In this document: one piece after another, positions 1 through 5,900 of the stretch
Position numbering within the stretch: the stretch's first letter is position 1
How the letters are laid out: the number at the start of each line of letters is the position of its first letter
Assembly: GCA_949747745.1 (NCBI GenBank)
Contig: CATKFT010000107.1
Location: forward strand, 1-11,289
Direction: 5' to 3'
DNA: 11,289 bases
Source: an uncultured Clostridia bacterium
GTDB taxonomy: Bacteria > Bacillota_A > Clostridia > TANB77 > CAG-508
Made by a program: the position numbers and the translations under genes
The notes under the pieces: generated by a model
Databases searched by the model: none
The model's input: only the letters and a program-made list of their open reading frames with translations
What the model was told of the DNA's origin: nothing

Positions 1-4
1 AACT

Positions 5-74
5 GTTTTAATTTTAACTTACTTATTTTATCTTACTTATTTTATCTTACTCATTTTTGCTTGCTTATTTTAAT
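5..74. repeat. Imperfect 14-bp tandem repeats
   Basis: About five 14-base units lie downstream of the membrane-protein gene. The units at 19-32 and 33-46 are identical (TTACTTATTTTATC). Those at 47-60 and 61-74 differ at a few positions, and 5-18 is more distant. On the transcribed (minus) strand they read as purine-rich GATAAAATAAGTAA units with stops in all frames, so they are not coding. No function is evident. Confidence 0.6.
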
Positions 75-91
75 TTATTTCCTTTATTACT

Positions 92-872
92 TTAACTTCT
101 TTTATTTCTTAAATTATCCTTTTTTTCTTTTAAAAATTCATTTATTTTTTCTACTACTTCAGATTTCATTGTTGGAAATGCTTTTTTTAGTCTATTCGTT
201 TGTTTTAATAATTTCCTTTTTATTTTTGTTTGTTTATATTTCAATTCTTCTATTGCTTGAGTTAAAGTTTCTTTATTTATTTGTTTTGCTTCTAATTCTT
301 CTAATTTTTCTTTTATTGTATTTGAAATTTGTTTTAATTTTTCTAAATTTATACTTATATTATTTATTTTTATTATACTTGTTATTAAGTCTATTATTAT
401 TATTACCCATAATATACTTGTTAAAAACAATAAATCATTAACATTTAGCATATTTACTTTTTCTACTATAAATGGATGAATATATCTTATAAAAATTACT
501 CCTAAAAATCCCCAAAATAGTGAATTCATTAAACATACTCTTCCGTCTTATATTAAACTTATTTTGTGAATAATCCCAATATTTTGTGTTAAATATCTTT
601 TCTAATGCCCATCCTACAACGTATTCCCATAATGATAATACAAAAAAAGCAATTATAAATAATATTATTATATTTTCTTTAAAACTATTTAAAAATGCAA
701 ACATTATTATAGCTCCAAATCCATATATTGGACAAAATGGTCCATATAAAAATCCGCTGTTTACTGGCTTTTTTTGAATTACTGTTTTTAAAACAGATTC
801 CATTACCCAACCAAAAAATGAGTATACTATAAAATACATTACAATTTTTGCTATATATATGCAAATTTCCAT
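92..872 (-). CDS. PF06541 (CmpB-like) putative ABC-transporter permease, split by a +1 frameshift at a CGG codon
   Basis: Integral membrane protein of the family named 'putative ABC transporter permease' (PF06541); its transport role is not established. Residues 1-109 (872-546) carry several hydrophobic helices and family hallmarks: YSFFGWVMES near 17-26, VNSGFLYGPFCPIYGFG near 37-53, and WDYS near 99-102. The frame then runs into unrelated sequence. Skipping the C at 545 continues as GRVCLMNS and FWGFLGVIFIRYIHPF, typical of the second half of the family, giving 259 residues. The C-terminus is a Lys/Glu-rich probable coiled coil with AFPTMKS near its end, which I also recall from the family. 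ATG at 870-872 has the site AGGAAAGGAT six bases upstream. Without the shift a 144-residue product with an aberrant tail would result. Family assignment is firm; whether the break is programmed, a mutation or an error is open. Confidence 0.85.
545..545 (-). other. Frameshift site 1: AGA-(C)-GGA-AGA
   Basis: The coding strand reads AGA CGG AAG AGT in the incoming frame. The downstream half of the PF06541 protein is in the +1 frame. Removing or skipping the C of CGG gives AGA GGA AGA GTA TGT, read as R-G-R-V-C, matching a Gly-Arg-x-Cys motif I recall in this family. There is no homopolymer at the site and no clear upstream Shine-Dalgarno-like stimulator. Confidence 0.85.
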
Positions 873-931
873 TTTCTATCCTTTCCTCTAAGTAAAATAT
901 TTTTGAAGTAAAATAGATTTTTATAAATATA

Positions 932-955
932 TGCGGGTCATAATATATGCCCGCA
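932..955 (-). terminator. GC-rich hairpin, possible weak terminator after the Ig-like gene
   Basis: TGCGGG pairs with CCCGCA, and CAT with ATG across one bulged base, giving a stem of about nine pairs with a short AT loop. It is the most GC-rich stretch nearby and lies between the stop of the Ig-like gene and the start of the membrane-protein gene. The following minus-strand sequence is AU-rich but lacks a clean U run, so it may be a weak terminator or a processing/stability element between two co-transcribed genes. Confidence 0.5.
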
Positions 956-972
956 CTTTGAAGTTCCTATTA

Positions 973-1881
973 CTAATTTTTTATTGTTACTTTTTTTGTA
1001 GTTATTCCTCCATCTTTATTTTCTACTGTTATCTCCATTTGACTTTCACCTTTTGGTACACTTTGGGTATATTCTACTATTTTTTTATCTTGACAGTCTA
1101 TTTGGTGTTGTTCTCCATTTAATGTATATTCTATTGTTTTTAGTCCTACTTCATCTGATGCTGTTATAATTAGATTGTCTCCTTGTTTTTTAAATGATAA
1201 TACTGGTCTTTTTACTCCTTTTACTTCTAATTCTTTTGTAGAAATGTCGTCATTTTCATTTATAGCTTCTACTTTTAATGTATTGTGCCCTAATGGTATT
1301 TCTAATATTTGTTCTATTGTTGTTTGTCCTTCAAAATCTGCTTCTATTTTTGTTTGTGGGTCATTATTCCATGAATAGTTAATATATTGTAATCCTTTTG
1401 CATCTTGTACAGAAATTTTTATTTTATAGTCTTTTGTTAAAGTTAATTCAATATTTGGTTTTTCTTCTTCTACAACATATTCTTTTTGGAATTTTGTTTC
1501 TATCCCGTTTATATCTACAACTGTTAAATTCAAAGTATTACTTCCATATGGTAATTCTATTGTTTTTGATAAGCTTGTACTGTTTTGTCCCTCTATTACT
1601 TTTTCTTCTTCATTATTCCAATTATATACTATTTTAGAAATAGCAACATTTCCATTTATTTCTATTAATATATCATCAACTTGCCTTTGTATATTTACAT
1701 TTGGTACTTCTTTTATTGGTTCTTCTTTAGGTGTATTATTAATAATGTAATATATTCCTACACCTGCTATTATAACTCCAAATATTGCAATTGCTATGGC
1801 AAAAAACTTCACTATTTTTCCTATTTCTATTGTATTATTACTTTTATTTTTTTTATTTTCCGTTTGTAAAATTTGATTCAT
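973..1881 (-). CDS. Membrane-anchored extracellular protein with three Ig-like repeats
   Basis: 302 residues. A short Lys/Asn-rich N-terminus precedes one hydrophobic segment (about 24-47, AIAIAIFGVIIAGVGIYYII core) with no cleavage site, so it is probably a signal anchor with the C-terminus outside. Three beta-rich repeats of about 80 residues follow, near 60-140, 141-221 and 222-302. The first two share I-x-Y-x-WNN early and E-x-P-x-G-x-NTL later, and the third varies the same pattern (IEYTLNGE, SVPKGESQMEITVEN). They look like bacterial Ig-like/cadherin-type beta domains. No catalytic motif is seen; the role could be adhesion or wall association. ATG at 1879-1881 is preferred over the TTG at 1911 because the promoter places transcription start near 1909 and GAGGAG lies about 10 bases before this ATG. 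Confidence 0.8.
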   Translation of the reverse strand: MNQILQTENKKNKSNNTIEIGKIVKFFAIAIAIFGVIIAGVGIYYIINNTPKEEPIKEVPNVNIQRQVDDILIEINGNVAISKIVYNWNNEEEKVIEGQNSTSLSKTIELPYGSNTLNLTVVDINGIETKFQKEYVVEEEKPNIELTLTKDYKIKISVQDAKGLQYINYSWNNDPQTKIEADFEGQTTIEQILEIPLGHNTLKVEAINENDDISTKELEVKGVKRPVLSFKKQGDNLIITASDEVGLKTIEYTLNGEQHQIDCQDKKIVEYTQSVPKGESQMEITVENKDGGITTKKVTIKN

Positions 1882-1915
1882 TTTTGCTTTTCTCCTCTTT
1901 TCTAATTTCAAAGAA

Positions 1916-1944
1916 ATTATATCATAAGGCTTTTTAGTTGTAAA
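1916..1944 (-). promoter_or_regulatory. Sigma-A promoter of the Ig-like gene
   Basis: On the minus strand TTTACA, a 17-base spacer and TATAAT are present (-35 at 1939-1944, -10 at 1916-1921). Predicted start near 1909 gives a leader of about 28 bases containing GAGGAG. This rules out the longer reading frame that would begin with TTG at 1911. Confidence 0.75.
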
Positions 1945-1994
1945 TATGTATAAAAAATTTATCTTGGGAAATTTATCTGGGAAATATTTTACAA

Positions 1995-2181
1995 TTAAAA
2001 AATACCTTTATGATATATATTTCTATTATATCATAAAGGTATTTCTTAGTTTACACAAAATTTATGACACTCCCATTATTTCCGTTTTAAATACATTTTA
2101 GTTAAATTATCTTTTACATTGTTCTTTTGTTTGCTTTTATTCCTTTTGCCTAAATTCTATTTTGAAATTGCTTTAATTTAC
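1995..2181 (-). ncRNA. Candidate small RNA of about 187 nt
   Basis: The unit is bounded by a good promoter (2188-2216) and a strong intrinsic terminator (1997-2044), both on the minus strand, with no convincing reading frame. No ATG here has a clear Shine-Dalgarno site. A tiny frame begins at ATG 2096 and meets CGG AAA after four codons. The part near 2048-2075 (TTTACACAAAATTTATGACA on the plus strand) recalls, from memory only, ends of some IS256-type insertion sequences, so a transposon relic is the alternative. I do not recognise an RNA family. Confidence 0.4.
1997..2044 (-). terminator. Perfect 18-bp hairpin with U6 on the minus strand
   Basis: The arms 2000-2017 and 2027-2044 are perfectly complementary over 18 bases with a 9-base loop. 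On the minus strand the hairpin runs into six T residues (1997-2002), the form of an intrinsic terminator. On the plus strand the tail is TTTCTTAG, much weaker. No minus-strand protein gene lies directly upstream, so it implies a separate short minus-strand transcript. Confidence 0.75.
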
Positions 2182-2190
2182 GTCTATATT
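2162..2190 (+). promoter_or_regulatory. Possible promoter for the MutS-like gene
   Basis: The plus strand has TTGAAA, a 17-base spacer and TATATT, each one base from consensus. It overlaps the -10 of the opposing promoter, which would make the two compete. It would give the MutS-like gene an untranslated leader of about 225 bases. In such AT-rich DNA chance matches are common, and TATAAT at 2341-2346 without a clear -35 is another candidate. Confidence 0.3.
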
Positions 2191-2216
2191 TTATCTCTAT
2201 AAGTATTACTCGTCAA
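2188..2216 (-). promoter_or_regulatory. Sigma-A-like promoter for the candidate small RNA
   Basis: The minus strand has TTGACG, a 17-base spacer and TAAAAT (-35 at 2211-2216, -10 at 2188-2193), each one base from consensus. Its transcript would end at the hairpin 1997-2044. Confidence 0.55.
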
Positions 2217-2405
2217 TAGTTTTTCTTCTTTTATCATATATTTGTAATATTTATATTCATATTTGTATCTTTTTTAGCTACTTACATAATCTTTCTAATA
2301 CTTTTTAATACTATTACGAATTTTTAACTCTACTTTTTAATATAATTTATTTCTTTTTTCTCCAAATTATGACATTTTTCTTGTTTATTTTGTTTTATAA
2401 TTCTT

Positions 2406-2416
2406 AAAGAGGTGAT
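2406..2416 (+). promoter_or_regulatory. Ribosome-binding site that fixes the MutS-like start
   Basis: AAAGAGGTGAT is close to the full anti-Shine-Dalgarno complement and ends seven bases before the ATG at 2424. The in-frame GTG at 2412 lies inside this site and cannot be the start. Confidence 0.85.
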
Positions 2417-2423
2417 TTATTCT

Positions 2424-2834
2424 ATGAGCAAACTTTATGAACAATATTTAAAATTAAAAAAACAGGATTTAAACAAAATATATTTGTTTAAATGTGGTAC
2501 TTTTTATTATATGCTAGATGATGATGCTAAAAAAATTTCTGAAAATTTTCCTTTAAAATTACTACCCTTTAATAATGAAATCTTAAAATGCTCCTTTCCT
2601 ATTTCAAGATTAGAACATTATATATTAGAATTTCAAAAACTAAATTTTGATTTTCAAATTGTTGATAATAATTATTCAAAAATCGAAAATTATAGTGATT
2701 ATCTTAATAATGAAAATGTTAAAAATATTATATCTAAAATTGTTAAGTTAGATTTAAATAATATAACTATGAGACAATCTTTTGATATTTTACAAGATTT
2801 ACAGTTGAAATTTAATGAAATATTAAAAAATTAA
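2424..2834 (+). CDS. MutS domain I-like mini-protein with a MutS-type C-terminal tail
   Basis: 136 residues. Residues 1-80 follow the pattern of the MutS N-terminal mismatch-recognition domain: MSKLYEQYLKLKKQ, then FKCGTFYYMLDDDAKKIS where MutS has FRxGDFYExFxxDAxxxA, then KCSFPISRLEHYILEF where MutS has GVPxHxxxxYxxxL, and DFQIVDN. In MutS the Phe of the F-x-E motif stacks on the mismatch and the Glu contacts the base; here Phe27 is kept and the Glu position is Tyr29. Residues 102-133 (KIVKLDLNNITMRQSFDILQDLQ) resemble the last segment of MutS (LDLNNxTPxEALxxLYxL). Connector, clamp and ATPase domains are absent, so it cannot act as a normal MutS. Possible roles are DNA-structure binding or modulation of MutS. 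It stands alone on the plus strand between terminators and intact. Confidence 0.7.
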   Translation: MSKLYEQYLKLKKQDLNKIYLFKCGTFYYMLDDDAKKISENFPLKLLPFNNEILKCSFPISRLEHYILEFQKLNFDFQIVDNNYSKIENYSDYLNNENVKNIISKIVKLDLNNITMRQSFDILQDLQLKFNEILKN

Positions 2835-2873
2835 TTATAACATCCATAATATACATTTCTATAATTGTATATT

Positions 2874-2918
2874 AAAAAAAGCTGAGGCAGAAAACTTTCA
2901 AAGTTTTCCACCCCAACT
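2874..2918 (-). terminator. Second adhesin terminator, strand-specific through G-U pairs
   Basis: The 39 bases 2880-2918 fold on the minus strand into a near-continuous 18-19 bp stem: AGUUGGGGUGGAAAACUUU pairs with AAAGUUUUCUGCCUCAGCU using four or five G-U wobbles, followed by seven U residues (2874-2880). On the plus strand those wobbles become A-C mismatches and there is no T run. It is therefore a minus-strand terminator backing up the hairpin at 2931-2970. Confidence 0.8.
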
Positions 2919-2930
2919 ATTGACATTTAT

Positions 2931-2970
2931 AAAAAAGAAATATCCTATCTATTTAGGATATTTCTTTTTT
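2931..2970. terminator. Bidirectional intrinsic terminator between convergent genes
   Basis: The arms 2931-2947 and 2954-2970 are perfectly complementary over 17 bases with a 6-base loop. A6 on the left and T6 on the right give a U run in both directions. It serves the plus-strand MutS-like gene and the minus-strand adhesin, whose stop is at 2980. Confidence 0.9.
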
Positions 2971-2979
2971 ATTTATTGA

Positions 2980-5900
2980 TTATAATACATATTTCTTAAT
3001 TAATATTACTCCTCCTGCAAGAGTCACAAGTACTATAGCAGTCAATGTTATATAAAATCTTATTTCTCCTGTCTTTACAGATAAAATTACTGGAGCATCG
3101 TCTTGGTCATCTTCTTCTGGTACAAAGTTATCTGGTGTTGAGTCTATGTCTGGTGTGTCACTATCGTTTTTGTCTTTACTTATTTCTGCTATATTTACTT
3201 TTAAACCTAAATTATCTTGACTGTTTACCCATGTTAATATGATTGTTACTTCAGCACTTTCTCCTGGTCTTAGTAGTGTGTCTTTTAGTTTGTCTGTTAC
3301 TACTATTCCTTCATCAAATACTTCCCAATCTGGGTTGTCTTCTTTTTCAAATACTAGTCCATCTGGTATGTGGTCTTTTATTTCTGTTGCATATCCTGCA
3401 ATTTGACCTTCATTTGTTACTTTTATTTTGTATTCAAATTTTACTGTTACTTTATTTAATTTCTTGTCTTTTAAATCTACTTTTACTACTGGTTCTGGGT
3501 TTTCATCTCCTGTGTGTCCTGTGTCTGTAACGGTTGTTTTTCCATCTTCTATTAGTATTGCTTTTGATACCCATTTTTTAAGTGCTAAATCGAAATATTT
3601 TACTTTTACTTTTTCTATGTCTATGTCATCTTCATCTGGATCATTATTATCTGGTGTTGAATCTATATCATCTACTGGATCCCCTTCTGAATTTGTATCC
3701 TCAGATATTTCTGCTGTATTTATTAATATTCTATCTGATGTTTCTGGTTCTGTTACTTTAAATGCTATTAATACATCTCTATAATCTGGATTTTTATCTG
3801 TTATTCCAAGTTCTTTGTCATATGCTTTTATTAAGTTTTCTCCTGCTGTCTTTTCTTTTGCTATTGATAGATGGTCTGTTGTTATTTTAACTGCCTTTTC
3901 CACTTCGTTTGTTTCTTTTCCATCTTTATCTATCATTTTCCACTCATATGATTTGTTTGTTTCATTTTCTGGTAAATATAATAATCCTTTTGGTAAATCA
4001 TCTGTAATTTCAGATGCATATCCATCCATTTTTCCTTCATTATATACTCTTATTGTATATGTTACTATATTTCCATTTTCTACTTCTATTGGTTCTTTTG
4101 TGTGAACATATTTAATATTTCCATCTTCTCCCATTTCTAGTTTTGGATATCTATTGTTTACATCTAAGTTATCGATTTTTGTTATAAATTTTCTTAGGGC
4201 TAAATCGAAATATGTTAGTTTTACATGTTCTACATCAATATCATCTTCTGTCATATCATTATTTCCTGGTGTTGAGTCATCATCTTCTACTGGATCTCCA
4301 TATTCATCTTGGTCATCTGAAATTTCAGCTATATTTGTTAAAATTCTATCTGATGTATTTGGTTCTATTACCTTAAATGCTATTTTTATGTCTTTATAAT
4401 CTGGATTACCATTTGTAATTCCTAATTCTTTATTATACGCTTTTATTAAGTTCTCTCCTGCTGTCTTTTCTTGTTCTATTGATAAATAGTCTGTTGTTAC
4501 TTTTACTGCCTTTTCTACATCTTGTGTTTCATTTCCATCTTTATCTATCATTTTCCAACGGTATGTTTTGTTTAATTCATTTTCTGGTAAATATAATAGT
4601 CCTTCTGGTAAATTATCTGTGATTTCAGATGCATATCCTGATATGTCTCCTTCATTAAATATTCTTAATGTATATGTTACTATATTATTTGTTTGTACTT
4701 CTACTGGTTCTTTTGTATGGTTATATTTAATATTTCCATCTTCTCCCATTGTAGGAACTGGTATTCTTGTTGTAACACTTTTATTGTTTACTGCTGTAAT
4801 AAATTTTCTAAGTGCTAAATCGAACTTTTGAATTATTAACTTTTCAAAATCGTCATCATCTTCCTGTCCTGGTATATATTTATCACCTTTTTCAATCTCT
4901 TCGTCTTTATAGTTTGGTAATTCTTCATCTGTTTGTAATATTACATTGTCTTTTTCAGAATCTCTGTCTTCTACTGGCTGTCCATATGGATCTGTAAAGT
5001 CTGTTATATCAGCTATATTTGTTATTTTATCACCTGAATTAACATTCGCTTTTACTCTACATCTTATTGTTACATCTTTATATGATAATGTTTTTCCATC
5101 AAATTCTTTTATTATATTGTCTTCATCTATTTGTTTTGATAAGTGATTTGTTTTTATAGTTCTTAATGTTGTATCATTTTCGTCATATACCCAACCATTT
5201 GCAATATTTTCTTCATCTTCTGGTAAAAATTCTAAATATTGTGGTAAATGGTCTGTAATTTCATTTGCATATCCTGCAAGTTCACCTTCATTATATACTC
5301 TTATTGTGTATGTTACTATATCCCCAATTTTTACTTGTAATGGTGCTTTTGTATGATTGTATATTGCTGTTTTTTCAGTTCCATTTGGTATTAACTTACT
5401 TACATCAACTACTGGTTCTCTACTTGTCCCTAGTTCTTTATTATTAACTTTAGAAATGAATTTTCTTAATGATAAGTCGAATTCTTTTCCTGGTAATATT
5501 ACTGGTTCAAAATCGTCATCATCTTGTTGTCCTTTTACGTATTCTCCATCTTGTCCATTTCCTCTATAGTTATTATTTTTTAAGTTGCTTGGAAAGTTTG
5601 CAATGCTTGAGTCTCTATCTTGTGTTATTTCACTTCCTAATTCACTATCAAAATACTTTGTAATTTCTGCTATATTTACTAGTCTTTGATCTTCAGTTGT
5701 TGCCTTAGCTGTTACTTTACATTTTATTGTTACTGCTTCATTTTTTGGTGTGCCACCTGTATATTTACCTAATACTGTTTTCTTAGTATTTGTTATTGTT
5801 ACTACACTTGTTCCATCTGCATTTTTTACAGAACTTGCTGTATATTTATCAAGTGGTGCTACTAGTTCTACAAATTCTATTCCTGCTGGCAAATAATCTT

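Larger units (their letters stand above)
1882..2423. other. Intergenic region, 542 bases
   Basis: This gap separates the minus-strand Ig-like gene from the plus-strand MutS-like gene. It contains the Ig-gene promoter, the 18-bp hairpin, the candidate small-RNA unit, two opposing promoter-like sequences near 2162-2216, and the ribosome-binding site of the plus-strand gene. The stretch 2217-2400 is AT-rich with no reading frame or structure I can support. AAATTTATGACA (2059-2070) and AAATTATGACA (2364-2374) recur as short direct repeats. Confidence 0.7.

Noticed and set aside
5..74. CRISPR array
   Set aside because: The 14-base units are contiguous, degenerate and have no spacers; no cas gene is present.
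61..441. Plus-strand 126-codon Leu/Phe-rich frame, and similar frames opposite the adhesin
   Set aside because: They are antisense shadows of AT-rich minus-strand genes, with low-complexity Leu/Phe/Tyr composition and no ribosome-binding sites.
1858..1863. CGGAA in the Ig-like gene as a further frameshift site
   Set aside because: Here the phase is ACG GAA, not CGG AAR, and the frame from the well-supported ATG at 1881 is continuous through it.
2920..2948. TTGACA at 2920 as a plus-strand promoter
   Set aside because: The -10 at correct spacing is TCCTAT and the position falls inside the terminator pair between convergent genes.
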